64,000 bases of DNA from Immundisolibacterales bacterium (GCA_026712715.1 JAPOPW010000007.1:62001-126000), one strand, 5' to 3'. Shown: positions 8,275 to 19,642, numbered from the stretch's first letter. Notes: a model not told the origin generated them from the sequence alone. Numbers and translations: made by a program.

Positions 8275-9471
8275 TCAGCCGAACAGGACCCTGACCGCGC
8301 TCACGTCCGGCTCCCCGCGCAGCGCCTGCTCGAAGCGACGCCGGATTGGCTCCGGAGACTCGCCGCCAAGCGCGAGGTCGAGCGGCAGCTCGATCTCGAC
8401 CTGAATTCTCCCATCGAGGTAGTGCAGCGTGATGCGCCGGATGGAAGCGGCTTCGGGCACCTCGGACCACGCCGCGCGCAGCTTCCCTTCCACCTCGCCG
8501 CGCAGGCCGAGGTGGCGCCCCTGGGCGACCTCCTCGTCATCCTCCGGATCGATGTGGACCGTCACGTCCTCGATGTCGCGGAACTCGCGTATGAGCTCGG
8601 CCCGGGCGGTCTCGCTGATCTGGTGCCCCTCCGACACGCTGAGCTTCGGATCGTCGAGCAGGATGTGGACATCGACGAGCGATTTCGGACCCATCTGGCG
8701 CGTGCGCAGCATATGGAGATCCCGCACCCCGTCGACCGCCATGAGCGCCCCCCGGATCGCCTCGACCTGCTCCGGATCGAGACCAGTGTCGATCAGCTCC
8801 TCCACGCTCCGGCGGGCAAGGCGGTATCCCATCCGGACAATCATCCAGGACACCACCACCGCGGCGATCGCGTCGAGATACGCAAGCCCGAGCAGCGAGC
8901 CCCCGACCCCGACCATGACGACGATCGACGACGCCGCGTCGCTTCGCGCGTGCCAGGCGTTCGCCTCGAGGAGCCGCGAGCGATGGCGCCGGGCGGCGCG
9001 CATGGTGTAGTGGTAGACGGCTTCCTTGAGCGCGACCGATACCGCCGCGATGGCCATCGCCCACCAGGCGGGGATCTTGAGCTCCTCGGGGTGGAAAAGC
9101 CTGCGAACCGCATCGATGGCGATGCCGGCGCCGACGACGATCAGCACCATGCCGAGCGCGACGGTGGCGACCGTCTCGATACGCTCGTGGCCGTAGGGGT
9201 GGTCCGCATCGGGCTTGCCGCGCGCGAACCTTGCCGCAAGCAGGACGAGCAGGTCGGTGACGAGGTCCGAGATCGAGTGCACGCCGTCGGCGACCAGCGA
9301 CTGCGACTGGGCGACGATCCCGCCGCCGACCTTGACGAGGGCGAGGCTCAGATCGACCGCCGCACCGACCAGGGTGACCCGGCGAATGATCGCGTAACGC
9401 TCGGGCGCCGCGTCACGCGGTCGTGCGATGCGCTCCCGGCCGCCGCTCGTCGACTCGGCCGGCTCGCTCAT
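8275..9471 (-). CDS. Cation diffusion facilitator (zinc/iron efflux)
   Basis: A 398-residue CDF transporter. The N-terminal membrane domain carries the two metal-site pairs: H65/D69 in DGVHSISD and H174/D178 in NAWHARSD, plus the HPYGHERIE loop at 91-99. The second pair is His/Asp, the pattern of zinc exporters rather than the Asp/Asp of FieF. The C-terminal cytoplasmic part (from about residue 205) has the ferredoxin-like dimer domain with VDVHILLD and VTVHIDP, and appears extended by a further repeat-like 90 residues. I start at ATG 9471 (MSEPAEST); the frame stays open upstream but is Arg/Pro-rich and non-conserved. It exports divalent metal in exchange for protons. Confidence 0.88.
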   Translation of the reverse strand: MSEPAESTSGGRERIARPRDAAPERYAIIRRVTLVGAAVDLSLALVKVGGGIVAQSQSLVADGVHSISDLVTDLLVLLAARFARGKPDADHPYGHERIETVATVALGMVLIVVGAGIAIDAVRRLFHPEELKIPAWWAMAIAAVSVALKEAVYHYTMRAARRHRSRLLEANAWHARSDAASSIVVMVGVGGSLLGLAYLDAIAAVVVSWMIVRMGYRLARRSVEELIDTGLDPEQVEAIRGALMAVDGVRDLHMLRTRQMGPKSLVDVHILLDDPKLSVSEGHQISETARAELIREFRDIEDVTVHIDPEDDEEVAQGRHLGLRGEVEGKLRAAWSEVPEAASIRRITLHYLDGRIQVEIELPLDLALGGESPEPIRRRFEQALRGEPDVSAVRVLFG

Positions 9472-9781
9472 CCCCGTCGCCCGACCCCAGGCGAAGCGCC
9501 GCGATTCCCGACCCGGCCCGGCCCGGGCCGTCGATCGGGTTGCCCGTCCACGGGGCGATCGGCGCCGGCCCGGAAGTCGTCCCGACCCCGAATACACCCC
9601 GGTGCGCTTCGACGATCGCGAATCATGCCCTGGGCCGCCGTTCGATCTCCTTCCGAGCGTAGCACGGCGCGTCAACCGCGAAGGCGCCATGCGCCGCACG
9701 AGGAAACGCCGGCGGGAGACCTCCCTTCGTTCCGGCCGGCCGCACCTCCGGCGCCGCTCGAAAGGGGACCGCGGCTTGCGG
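9472..9781. other. 310-bp gap without a recognised gene
   Basis: The stretch between the CDF gene and the EamA gene is GC-rich on both strands. Reading frames cross it but show only Arg/Pro/Gly-rich translations with no family resemblance. It presumably holds the promoter of the CDF gene; I see no clear -35/-10 pair, repeat or RNA structure. Confidence 0.4.
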
Positions 9782-10672
9782 TCACGCCCCTTCCTTCTCC
9801 CTGCGCCCGGGCGACGCGGGGCCGGACGCGACCAGTGCTACCCCGACCGCCGTGAACGCCATGCCGGCAATGGCGAGCGTACCGAGGGTCTCCCCGAAGA
9901 CCGCCCACGCCAAGAGGGCGGTGACCGGCGGCACGAGATAGAGGAGGCTCGCGACCCGGGAAGCGTCGCCCCGGCGCAGCATCCGGTAAAGGAGGAGCGT
10001 CGCCACGATCGAGAGCACCAGCACCGACCAGCCGAGGACCGCGAAGATCTGCAGCGTCCACGCGACGGGACGGTCGTCGATCCACCAGGCGACCGCGAGG
10101 CAGGCGGCGCCCGCGGCCCCGAGCTGCACCGCGTTGCCGGTCACGAGGTCGATGTGGGCACAGCGGCGCTTCTGGTAGAGCACTCCGAGGGTCATGGCGA
10201 CGACCGCCACCACGACCGCGGCAAGGCCGGTCGGGTCCCCGACGCCGCCGAGCTTGTGGTGAATGACCAGGGTCACGCCGAGAAATCCGAGCGCGAGACC
10301 GGCCGCCATGCGCCGGTCTATCCGCTCCCCGATGAGGCCGATCGCGAGCGCGGCGGTGAGCAGGGGCTGGGTGCCCATCACGAGCGCGGCCACCCCGGCC
10401 TCGACCCCGAGGTCGAGCCCGACCCAGACCCCGCCGAGCCCGATTCCGTGGACCAGCAGTCCCACGATGGCCATGTGCGCGTAGTCGACGGTCCGGCCCG
10501 CCCACGGGGCGCGGAGCGGCCATGCGGCGACCGCAAGCAGCAGGGCGGCCACCCCGAATCGCCACGCGAGAAAGCGTACGGGACCCGCGTCCGGCATCGC
10601 GAGCCGGACCACCAGGTACCCGGTGCACCAGAGGATGACGAACAGCCCCGGAAGCAGCGCCCCCCGGCTCAT
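9782..10672 (-). CDS. EamA/DMT-family transporter
   Basis: A 296-residue drug/metabolite exporter with ten predicted membrane helices arranged as two EamA repeats (about residues 5-135 and 145-285). Typical features are the N-terminal LPGLFVILWCTGYLVVRLAM, the glycine-rich ALVMGTQPLLTAALA at the end of repeat one, and the matching LLYLVPPVTALLAW segment in repeat two. Such proteins export amino acids or metabolites; the substrate cannot be told. It is transcribed away from the LacI-type gene's 3' end at a distance of 106 bp and is probably its own unit. Confidence 0.88.
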   Translation of the reverse strand: MSRGALLPGLFVILWCTGYLVVRLAMPDAGPVRFLAWRFGVAALLLAVAAWPLRAPWAGRTVDYAHMAIVGLLVHGIGLGGVWVGLDLGVEAGVAALVMGTQPLLTAALAIGLIGERIDRRMAAGLALGFLGVTLVIHHKLGGVGDPTGLAAVVVAVVAMTLGVLYQKRRCAHIDLVTGNAVQLGAAGAACLAVAWWIDDRPVAWTLQIFAVLGWSVLVLSIVATLLLYRMLRRGDASRVASLLYLVPPVTALLAWAVFGETLGTLAIAGMAFTAVGVALVASGPASPGRREKEGA

Positions 10673-10778
10673 CGCCGTCCTCGCTCCGGTCCGCCGTTCT
10701 TCCCGGGGACGAACGCCGCGGGAAGGAACGAAGCGGCGTCCGGGCCCGCGGCCGGGCGGGCTCTCTCCGGTGCGGGAA

Positions 10779-11810
10779 TCAGTGGGTGCCCCGCCGGACG
10801 AGGGCCGGCGTCAGGCTCACCATCTCCGACCGGCGGGCGGGCTCGGCGAGGCGGCTGACAACGAGCCGCATGATCTCGTCCACCGTTCGGTCGATGGGGT
10901 TGCGCACGGTGGTCAGGTTGAAGCACGCCCATGACGCCATGTCGATGTCGTCGAATCCGATGATTGCGAGCTCCTCGGGAACCGGGAGACCCAGCACGTC
11001 CCGGGCTGCGTTCAGGGCCCCGATCGCCATCGCGTCGTTGCAGCAGAAGAGCGCGTCCGGACGTTCGGGGCGCGCGAGCATGCGCGACGCGGAGGCGAAG
11101 CCGCCCTCGAACGTGAAGTCGGACCACTCCATCGCCACCGGCTGCATTCCGGCCTCCGCAAGGGCGGAGCGAAAGCCCGCGCACCGTTCCTGCTCCGATA
11201 CGAGGGCGGGCTCGCCCCCGATGTAGCCGATCCTTCGCCGCCCGGTACGAAGCATCTCCTCGACGGCGATCCTCGCGCCGGCGACGTTGTCGCAGCCGAG
11301 ACTGTCCACCCCTTCGATGTCCACGATTCGCCCCGAGACGACCAGCGGCACGTTCAGTTTCAGGCACTTGGACGCGGTCTCGGCATCCACGCTCCCGGCC
11401 CGGACCACCATTGCTTCCAGGGGATAACCGAGGACCTCGAGGATCTCGCGGCTTCCCGGATCGCTCGACGAACCCGCCACGAGCACCGCCCACTTGCCGA
11501 TGCGGCTCAGCCGCTCGACGAGCTGCCCGGTGACGACGGTGTCGTAGTGGTTCGCGAGGCTCCCGGTGACGACGGCGACGAGGTTGGAGCTTCGCGAGTT
11601 GAGCCCGGCCGCGAGCGCGTTGGGGCGATAGCCGAGCCGTTCGGCAACGGCGAGGATTCGCTCGCGCTTCTCGGGCGATACCGGCGCGCCGGCGGTGAAG
11701 GAGCGCGAGACGGTGGAGCGGGACACCCCCGCGAGGCGGGCGACGTCGAATGCGGTCACCCGCCGGCGATCCTCCTGCCCTGCGTTCTCGGAACGTAACG
11801 TTGCGCTCAT
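10779..11810 (-). CDS. LacI-family transcriptional regulator
   Basis: A 343-residue regulator. The helix-turn-helix is VTAFDVARLAGVSRSTVSRS (about residues 18-37), followed by the hinge helix NALAAGLNSRSSNLVAVV. The rest is a periplasmic-binding-protein-like sugar/ligand domain, with GFDDIDMASWACFNLTTVRNP near the C-terminus. I start at ATG 11810; a GTG at the HTH itself is a shorter alternative. An odd palindrome AACGT-A-ACGTT lies at 11792-11802, inside the first codons, and might be an autoregulatory site. The divergent gene is a VOC protein 245 bp away. Neither neighbour is a sugar gene, so the regulon is unknown. Confidence 0.88.
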   Translation of the reverse strand: MSATLRSENAGQEDRRRVTAFDVARLAGVSRSTVSRSFTAGAPVSPEKRERILAVAERLGYRPNALAAGLNSRSSNLVAVVTGSLANHYDTVVTGQLVERLSRIGKWAVLVAGSSSDPGSREILEVLGYPLEAMVVRAGSVDAETASKCLKLNVPLVVSGRIVDIEGVDSLGCDNVAGARIAVEEMLRTGRRRIGYIGGEPALVSEQERCAGFRSALAEAGMQPVAMEWSDFTFEGGFASASRMLARPERPDALFCCNDAMAIGALNAARDVLGLPVPEELAIIGFDDIDMASWACFNLTTVRNPIDRTVDEIMRLVVSRLAEPARRSEMVSLTPALVRRGTH

Positions 11811-12055
11811 GCGTATGCTGCCTGCTCCGGGCCGCGCGGAGGACCGGTCCGCGCCCGGCCCGCTCCGGGAGGTCCGCCGCCGGGTCCCCGAATCTTCAGG
11901 ATACCCGTTCGTCGTCCGACCGCGCGGCGCGGGTGCGCGATCGGCCCTCGACCGCCCCCCGGTACGCGCCGTTGCCGCCGAGGCCCACGTGCGCCTTCGG
12001 CCGCGCGCTGCATGGTAGAGTCGCCCGCTGCACGAGTGGAAGTGGGCTTGTCCAC

Positions 12056-12592
12056 ATGAGCCGCATGTTCGGCCCGGTTCGCCAGAACGGATACGTGGTC
12101 CGTGACATCGAGGCGGCGATGGCCCACTGGAGCGGGGTGGCCGGGGTCGGCCCGTGGTTCTACGTGGAGCGCGCACCCATCCACCACTTCGAGCATCGCG
12201 GCCGGCCATGCGAGATCCACCTCTCGATCGCCCTCACCAACTCCGGGCCGCTTCAGCTCGAGCTCATCGAGCAGCGCAACGACGCGCCGAGTCTCTACCG
12301 CGAGTTCCTCGACACGGGACACGAGGGGCTTCAGCACGTCGCCTACTGGACGGAAGACTTCGACACCGACCGCGCCCGGGCCCTGGAGGCCGGCTTCACC
12401 ATCGGACACGAAGGGCGGATCGGCGACTACGGGCCGTTCGTCTACTTCGACTCGTCCGCCCATCCGGGCTCGGTCATCGAGCTCTCCGACGTGGGCGGCG
12501 CCAAGCGAAGGCTCTTCGAGCACATCCGCGCGGAGTCGCAAGCATGGGACGGCCGGGATCCCGTGCGCCCGTTCCCGACCGGCATCGCCTGA
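12056..12592 (+). CDS. VOC (glyoxalase/epimerase-like) protein
   Basis: A 178-residue vicinal-oxygen-chelate protein with two beta-alpha-beta-beta-beta modules. Metal-type residues are in QNGYVVRDIEAAMAHWS, LQLELIEQ, GLQHVAYWTEDF and PGSVIELSD. Relatives act as methylmalonyl-CoA epimerases, ring-cleavage dioxygenases or lyases; the WFYVERAP and YREFLDTGHEGLQHVAYW features match the 'glyoxalase_4' group of unassigned function. It is the first gene of a plus-strand run, 73 bp ahead of a PLP enzyme. The catalytic activity remains open. Confidence 0.8.
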   Translation: MSRMFGPVRQNGYVVRDIEAAMAHWSGVAGVGPWFYVERAPIHHFEHRGRPCEIHLSIALTNSGPLQLELIEQRNDAPSLYREFLDTGHEGLQHVAYWTEDFDTDRARALEAGFTIGHEGRIGDYGPFVYFDSSAHPGSVIELSDVGGAKRRLFEHIRAESQAWDGRDPVRPFPTGIA

Positions 12593-12665
12593 CCGCTCGC
12601 TCCTCTCGCCCTCGAGCCGGACGGAGGCGCACCTCCGGCCGGCTGCAAGCCTCACGGACGCCATC

Positions 12666-13796
12666 ATGACCGAACAGTCTCTCGAGACCCTGCTCGCGCA
12701 GGGAGGGCACTTCGTCGATCCGGTGACCGGCGCCATCGTGGCGCCGATCCATCCCTCGACGACGTATGCCCGCAACGACCGCTACGAGCTCCCCGGGTTC
12801 CGCTACGGCCGCAACGCCAACCCGACCGGCGCGCAGGTCGAAGACGTGCTGGCGAAGCTCGAAGGGGCCGAGGACGCCCTCGTGTTCGCATCCGGGCTGG
12901 CCGGGATCACGACCTTCTTCGACACCGTGCGCGCCGGGGAGCACGTCGTCGCTCCCCGGGTGATGTACCACGGAACCGCGGACTGGCTCCGCCGCCTCGG
13001 CGAACGCCGCGGAGTCGAAGTCACGTTCTTCGACGCAACCGCGCCGGATTCGCTCGCGGCCGCGGTCCGGGCCGGGGAGACCGCCGTGGTCTGGATAGAG
13101 CCTTCGGTGAACCCGACCTGGGACGTGATCGACGTGCGGTCGGCGGCGGAGATCGCCCACGGCGCCGGGGCGGTCCTCGGCGTCGACGCCACCGTGACCC
13201 CGGCGGTGACCCTGCGGGCCCTCGATCTCGGGGCCGACGTCGTCTTCCACTCCGGCACCAAGTACCTCGCCGGGCACAGCGACGTGCTCGCCGGGGTGCT
13301 CGCGACCCGCGTCGCCGACGAACGCTGGGAGGACGTCAAGACCGCCCGCACCCTGATGGGCGGGGTCCTCGGTGCGTTCGAGTCGTGGCTGCTGCTGCGC
13401 GGCATGCGCACCCTCCACGTTCGATACGAACGCCAGGCCGCGAACGCCCTTGCGATCGCCCGGCACTTCGAGCACCACCCCGGGGTCGAGGCGGTGCTCT
13501 ACCCCGGGCTCGAGTCCCACCCGGGGCACGCGGTCGCGAAACGGCAGATGACCGGAGGCTTCGGGGCGATGCTCTCGCTCCTCGTCCCGGGCGGTGCGGA
13601 GGGCGCGAAGCGGGTGGCGACCCGCACCCGCCTCTTCGTGCCCGCGACGTCGCTCGGCGGGGTCGAGAGCCTCATCGAGCACCGGGCGTCGGTCGAAGGG
13701 CCCCTGAGCGCGGTATCGGCAAGCCTCCTTCGCCTGTCCATCGGAATCGAGCGCGCGGACGAGCTCGTCGCGGATCTCGAGCAGGCGCTCGCCTGA
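12666..13796 (+). CDS. Cys/Met-metabolism PLP enzyme (cystathionine gamma-synthase/beta-lyase type)
   Basis: A 376-residue PLP-dependent enzyme. The Schiff-base lysine is K199 in HSGTKYLAGH, with the upstream VDATVTPAV aspartate (D174) and the phosphate-binding ASGLAG (75-80). YGRNANPT supplies the neighbouring subunit's tyrosine. The family includes cystathionine gamma-synthase, beta-lyase, methionine gamma-lyase and O-acyl-homoserine sulfhydrylases. This sequence is shorter than MetB (about 386) and its neighbours are not sulfur genes, so the precise reaction is uncertain. A distinct 430-residue member of the same fold lies at 21298. Confidence 0.85.
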   Translation: MTEQSLETLLAQGGHFVDPVTGAIVAPIHPSTTYARNDRYELPGFRYGRNANPTGAQVEDVLAKLEGAEDALVFASGLAGITTFFDTVRAGEHVVAPRVMYHGTADWLRRLGERRGVEVTFFDATAPDSLAAAVRAGETAVVWIEPSVNPTWDVIDVRSAAEIAHGAGAVLGVDATVTPAVTLRALDLGADVVFHSGTKYLAGHSDVLAGVLATRVADERWEDVKTARTLMGGVLGAFESWLLLRGMRTLHVRYERQAANALAIARHFEHHPGVEAVLYPGLESHPGHAVAKRQMTGGFGAMLSLLVPGGAEGAKRVATRTRLFVPATSLGGVESLIEHRASVEGPLSAVSASLLRLSIGIERADELVADLEQALA

Positions 13797-13916
13797 CGTG
13801 GCCGGGGCGGACCCCGGCCCGGCCGCGAAGGAGACCGGACCCGCACGCATCCGCAACGGCCACCCGCGGGAGATATTCCGCTACTCTGTCCGCCTCGAAG
13901 CGCGGGGCCCACGTTC

Positions 13917-14555
13917 ATGCACCCGAATCCTGCCTACCGGCCCGCTTCTCCGGAGAGGAACCTCGAGTTTGCCGGGGAACGCGGTTTCGGCATGCTCGCG
14001 GTCGGCACCGGAGAGGCGCAGGCCCCTCTCCTCAGCCACATTCCCTTCGTCCTGACCGAGGACGGCGCCGCCGTTCACGCCCACCTCGTCCGGTCGAACC
14101 CCATCGCCCGCCTCCTCCTCGCCGCGGAGCGCATGGCGGTGCTCGCGGTGAGCGGCCCGGACGGCTACGTCTCTCCCGACTGGTACGGGGCGGTGCCCGA
14201 CCAGGTGCCGACCTGGAACTACGTGGCCGTGCACCTGCGGGGAACCCTCCGGCTGCGCCCCGACGAGACGCTTCGTCCGTTCCTCGACACGCTGTCGGCC
14301 CGATTCGAGCGCGAGCTCCGGCCGAAGCCTCCGTGGCGGACGTCCAAGGTCTCCGCCGACGCACTGGCGGGCCTGATGCGGGCCATCGTTCCGATCGAGC
14401 TCGCCGTCGAATCGGTCGACGGCACGTGGAAGCTCAACCAGACCAAGACGGACGAGGTCCGGCTGCGGGCCGCGGAGCACGTGGCCACTGACGGCCTCGG
14501 GCATGAGACATCTCTCCTCGCCCGGTTCATGAGGACCCCGCCACGGAGGGAATGA
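13917..14555 (+). CDS. PaiB-family FMN-binding protein
   Basis: A 212-residue protein of the PaiB family (FMN-binding split-barrel, annotated as a negative transcriptional regulator in Bacillus). Diagnostic stretches are HIPFVLTEDG, HLVRSNPIARLL, the YVSPDWYG motif, VPTWNYVAVHLRG and the C-terminal KLNQTKTD. Length fits the family (about 205-215). The regulatory role is known only for Bacillus PaiB; proteobacterial homologues may be flavin-dependent enzymes. The TGA overlaps an ATG that could be an early start for the next gene. Confidence 0.88.
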   Translation: MHPNPAYRPASPERNLEFAGERGFGMLAVGTGEAQAPLLSHIPFVLTEDGAAVHAHLVRSNPIARLLLAAERMAVLAVSGPDGYVSPDWYGAVPDQVPTWNYVAVHLRGTLRLRPDETLRPFLDTLSARFERELRPKPPWRTSKVSADALAGLMRAIVPIELAVESVDGTWKLNQTKTDEVRLRAAEHVATDGLGHETSLLARFMRTPPRRE

Positions 14556-14608
14556 ATGACGGCGCGCGCCGATCGCGTCGCCTGCCACGGCTGAACGGGA
14601 GCCCTTCC

Positions 14609-16012
14609 ATGACCGGAACCGAACGACGAACGGTGGCACCGCACGAAGCGCTCGAGCGGATCTGGACGCTGGCGCGCGGCGATCGGGCGGCGCTCGAACG
14701 CATCGAGCTCGCCGGCAGCGAGCCCGCCCTCCCGTCGGTGTTTGCCGTCGGCACCGCGGCGAGCGCCTGCATCGGGGCGGTGGGGCTCGCGGCGAGCGAG
14801 CTGTGGCGGTTGCGCTCGGGCATCGCGCAGCCGGTCCGGGTCGGCATGCGGCCCGCCGCCGTCGCCTACCGGAGCGAGCATTACCTTCGCATCGACGGGG
14901 CGCCGGTCGAGGGGCCGGACCGGGCGCGCTCGTACTTCCGCGACACTTCGGGAAGGTGGATGCAGCTCCACATGGGGTACCCGCACCACCGCGACGGGAT
15001 CCTCCGCGAGCTCGGCTGCCGTGACGACGGACCCGAGATCGCTCGCGCGCTCTCCCGCAGGGACGCCTTCGAGGTCGAAGACACGCTGGCGGCGCAGGGA
15101 CTGCCGGGATACGCGCTTCGCACGCCCGAGGAGTGGGCGCGTCATCCCCAGGCGGCCGCGCTCGGCTGCGTCCCGGTGCTGGAGGTCGCGCGGCTCGGCG
15201 ACGCGCCTGCGCGCTCCCTGCCGGTGGGCGAACGGCCCCTCGCGGGGGGCAGGGTCGCCGACCTCACCCGGGTCATCGCCGGACCGGTCTGCGGCCGGAC
15301 CCTCGCCGCCCACGGCGCGGACGTGCTCCGCATCCACCCCCCGCACCTCCCCGAGGTGCCGGTGCTCGCGATGGACGGCGGCCGGGGCAAACGCTGCGCG
15401 CACGTCGATCTTCGCAACTGCGACGATCGCCGCGCGTTCGACGCGCTCGTCGAGGGCGCGGACGTCTTCGTGCAGGGATTCCGACCCGGCGCAATCGCCT
15501 CCCTCGGCTACGGACCGGAGGAGCTGGCGGAGCGTCGGCCGGGCATCGTGTACGTCACCCTGAGCGCGTGGGGGGAGTCGGGGCCGTGGGCGAACCGGCA
15601 CGGATTCGACAGCCTCGTCCAGACCGCGACCGGCATCGTCGCCGCGGGAAGCGCGGCGCGCGGCGTCGAAGAGCCCGCTCCCCTCCCCTGCCAGGCCCTC
15701 GACCACAGCACGGGCTATCTCGCCTCGGCCGGCGCCATGGCGGCGCTCGCGCGCCGGGCGACGGAGGGCGGAAGCTGGCTGGTGCGGGTCTCGCTCGCCG
15801 CCGCCGGGCGTTGGCTCGACGGGCTCGGCCGCGTCGACGGACTCGGCGCCCCGGACCCGGACCTCGCCGCGGTGGCCGACCGGCTGGAACGCCGGAGCAC
15901 CGCATTCGGGGAAATGACCTCGGTCCGATGCGCGGAGGAGCTGCCCGCGACCCCGCCGCGATTCGACCTGCCCGCCGCACCGCTCGGAAGCCACCCGTGC
16001 GAGTGGGCCTGA
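14609..16012 (+). CDS. Type III CoA transferase (CaiB/BaiF), rearranged domain order
   Basis: A 467-residue protein related to family III CoA transferases. The segment from about residue 195 is a standard N-terminal CaiB domain: GGRVADLTRVIAGPVCGRTL, then GADVLRIHPP, VDLRNCDD, VFVQGFRPGAI and YVTLSAWG. The first 190 residues instead look like the later part of another CaiB copy: helix end AVGLAASELWRLR, then GRWMQLHMGYPHHRDGIL, then LPGYALRTPEEWARHPQ. The order is therefore later-part followed by earlier-part. I start at ATG 14609, with GGGAG eight bases upstream; an ATG at 14552 overlapping the paiB stop is possible but adds an Arg-rich unconserved stretch. CoA donor and acceptor are unknown. 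Confidence 0.82.
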   Translation: MTGTERRTVAPHEALERIWTLARGDRAALERIELAGSEPALPSVFAVGTAASACIGAVGLAASELWRLRSGIAQPVRVGMRPAAVAYRSEHYLRIDGAPVEGPDRARSYFRDTSGRWMQLHMGYPHHRDGILRELGCRDDGPEIARALSRRDAFEVEDTLAAQGLPGYALRTPEEWARHPQAAALGCVPVLEVARLGDAPARSLPVGERPLAGGRVADLTRVIAGPVCGRTLAAHGADVLRIHPPHLPEVPVLAMDGGRGKRCAHVDLRNCDDRRAFDALVEGADVFVQGFRPGAIASLGYGPEELAERRPGIVYVTLSAWGESGPWANRHGFDSLVQTATGIVAAGSAARGVEEPAPLPCQALDHSTGYLASAGAMAALARRATEGGSWLVRVSLAAAGRWLDGLGRVDGLGAPDPDLAAVADRLERRSTAFGEMTSVRCAEELPATPPRFDLPAAPLGSHPCEWA

Positions 16013-16078
16013 GGCCCGGTTGACAGGGCCGGAAGGAGGCGCAAATCATCCCCACCCGAATTCAGGCTGGAGGCTCAA

Positions 16079-16711
16079 GTGACCTATTTCCTCTACGGCG
16101 CCCGGGGCTCCGGGTCCTGCGCGATCGAGTGCGCGCTGGCCGAGATCGGGGCGCACTACGAGCTTCGCAAGCTCTCGCTCCGAAACGACGAACAGCGGGG
16201 GACGGAGTACGAGGCGATCAATCCCCAGCGCAAGGTGCCCGCGCTGGTCATCGATCAAGACCAGCTCCTCACCGAGTCCGTGGCGATCCTGCTGACCCTG
16301 GACGAGCGGCACCCGGACGCGGGGCTGCTGCCGCCGAAAGGGACCGCGCAGCGCGCGCACGCCCTTCGCTGGCTCCTCTTCGCCGCGACGGAGATCTATC
16401 CGATCGTGGAGATCAACGACTACCCGGAGCGCTTCGCCACCGACCCCGCCCGGACCGAGGCAATGCGCGAGCGGGCGCGGGAGATCTGGAGGACGAGGTG
16501 GCTCGTCGTGGAGGCGAACATCGCCGGCGATCCGTACCTCTCGCGTGAGGGGTTCACCCTCACCGACATCTACCTCGCGGTGGTCAGCCGCTGGGCTCAG
16601 CAGAACGCATGGCGGCCCACCCACATTCCGAAGGTGGAGCGCCTGACTGCGGCCGTCGCCGCCCGCCCCGCCATCGTCCCGGTGTGGGCGCGGCACTTCC
16701 GCACTCCCTGA
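16079..16711 (+). CDS. Glutathione S-transferase
   Basis: A 210-residue cytosolic GST. The thioredoxin-like N-terminal domain shows TYFLYGARGSGSCAIECALAE, the cis-proline NPQRKVPAL and the glutathione-gamma-glutamyl contact LLTESVAIL. The helical C-terminal domain has the family's LTDIYLAVVSRW N-capping element. The start is GTG 16079 with CTGGAGG seven bases before it. It is convergent with the LysR gene, only 17 bp away. Class and substrates cannot be decided; it resembles the beta/theta-like bacterial group. Confidence 0.87.
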   Translation: MTYFLYGARGSGSCAIECALAEIGAHYELRKLSLRNDEQRGTEYEAINPQRKVPALVIDQDQLLTESVAILLTLDERHPDAGLLPPKGTAQRAHALRWLLFAATEIYPIVEINDYPERFATDPARTEAMRERAREIWRTRWLVVEANIAGDPYLSREGFTLTDIYLAVVSRWAQQNAWRPTHIPKVERLTAAVAARPAIVPVWARHFRTP

Positions 16712-16728
16712 ACCGTACCGCGCCCCGC

Positions 16729-17646
16729 TCAGCCCGGGGCCTGGCCGCTCCTCGCCTCGCGCAGGAGCCAGTCCCGGAACGCCACCACCCGCGGGCGATC
16801 CGCCGTCGATTCGGGGCAGATCACGTGGTAGGCGAAGTTCACCGGAAAGCTGAGATCGAAGGGCTGCACCAGGCGGCCCGCGCGCAGGTCGTCCGACGCG
16901 AGCACGCTCCCGCACAGCGCGATCCCGAGCCCGTCGCGGGCCGCCTGGAGGGCCATGCTCGGCTGGGTGAAGCGCGGGCCGCGGCGCGCGTCCACCCCCG
17001 TCACCCCCGCGGTGATGAGCCAGGTTTCCCAGTCCGGCCACGCCTCGTCGAGCTGGGCGTTGTCGACGTGCAGCAGGGTATGGCCGCGAAGCCGCGCCGG
17101 AGAATCGAGCGGGCCCGCCTCCTCGACGAGCCTCGGGCTGCACATCGGGAAGATCTCCTCCGACATCAGCCGCTCGGCCCGAAGTCCCGGCCGGCCCCCC
17201 GGACCGTAACGGACCGCGAGGTCGACGTCGTCGTGCCGAAAGTCCACGAGCCGGGTCGAAGCGTCGATGCGGACGTCGAACGTCGGATGAAGAGCCCGAA
17301 AGCGGTCGAGGCGGGGCACGAGCCACTGCGCCCCGAAGGACGGGGTGACGCTCACGGTCAGCGGGCGGCGCGCGTCGAACACGCCGAGATCGCGGATGGC
17401 GGCGGCGAGCAGATCGAATCCGCGCGTGAGGGCCGGCAGGCACGCCTGGCCCGCGTCGGTGAGGAACAGCGCCTTGTTTGCGCGCCGCAACAGGGTGACC
17501 TCGAGATAGTCCTCCAGGGTCTTCACCTGGCGGCTCACCGCGGCCGGAGTGACGCTCAGCTCCTCCGCCGCCTTGGTCATGCTGAGGTGCCGCGCGACCG
17601 CCTCGAACGCGCGCAGGGCATTGAGCGAAGGGAGCCGTCTCTTCAT
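16729..17646 (-). CDS. LysR-family regulator, GcvA-like
   Basis: A 305-residue LysR-type regulator. The winged HTH is LNALRAFEAVARHLSMTKAAEELSVTP (split here only by family convention) around residues 8-35, with VSRQVKTLEDYL following. The effector domain includes SVTPSFGAQWLVPRL and HTLLHVD, both typical of the GcvA subgroup. GcvA itself controls glycine cleavage in E. coli, but homologues regulate many things. It lies 100 bp downstream of thiC on the same strand and is convergent with the GST gene, so its own target is not obvious. Confidence 0.87.
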   Translation of the reverse strand: MKRRLPSLNALRAFEAVARHLSMTKAAEELSVTPAAVSRQVKTLEDYLEVTLLRRANKALFLTDAGQACLPALTRGFDLLAAAIRDLGVFDARRPLTVSVTPSFGAQWLVPRLDRFRALHPTFDVRIDASTRLVDFRHDDVDLAVRYGPGGRPGLRAERLMSEEIFPMCSPRLVEEAGPLDSPARLRGHTLLHVDNAQLDEAWPDWETWLITAGVTGVDARRGPRFTQPSMALQAARDGLGIALCGSVLASDDLRAGRLVQPFDLSFPVNFAYHVICPESTADRPRVVAFRDWLLREARSGQAPG

Positions 17647-17746
17647 GCCCCGCTCATCTTCCGGACGGTCCGAGGGCTCCGGCGAATCCGGAGAGACGGA
17701 TTTCCCGCGGGTCGGGCGCTCCGCGCCCCCCCGCGACCCTCGTCCC

Positions 17747-19642
<1,896 letters not shown>

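Noticed and set aside
11792..11802. AACGT-A-ACGTT as a firm LacI-type operator.
   Set aside because: LacI-family sites usually have an even-length palindrome with a central CG; this one is odd and very short. Mentioned only as a possibility in the regulator entry.
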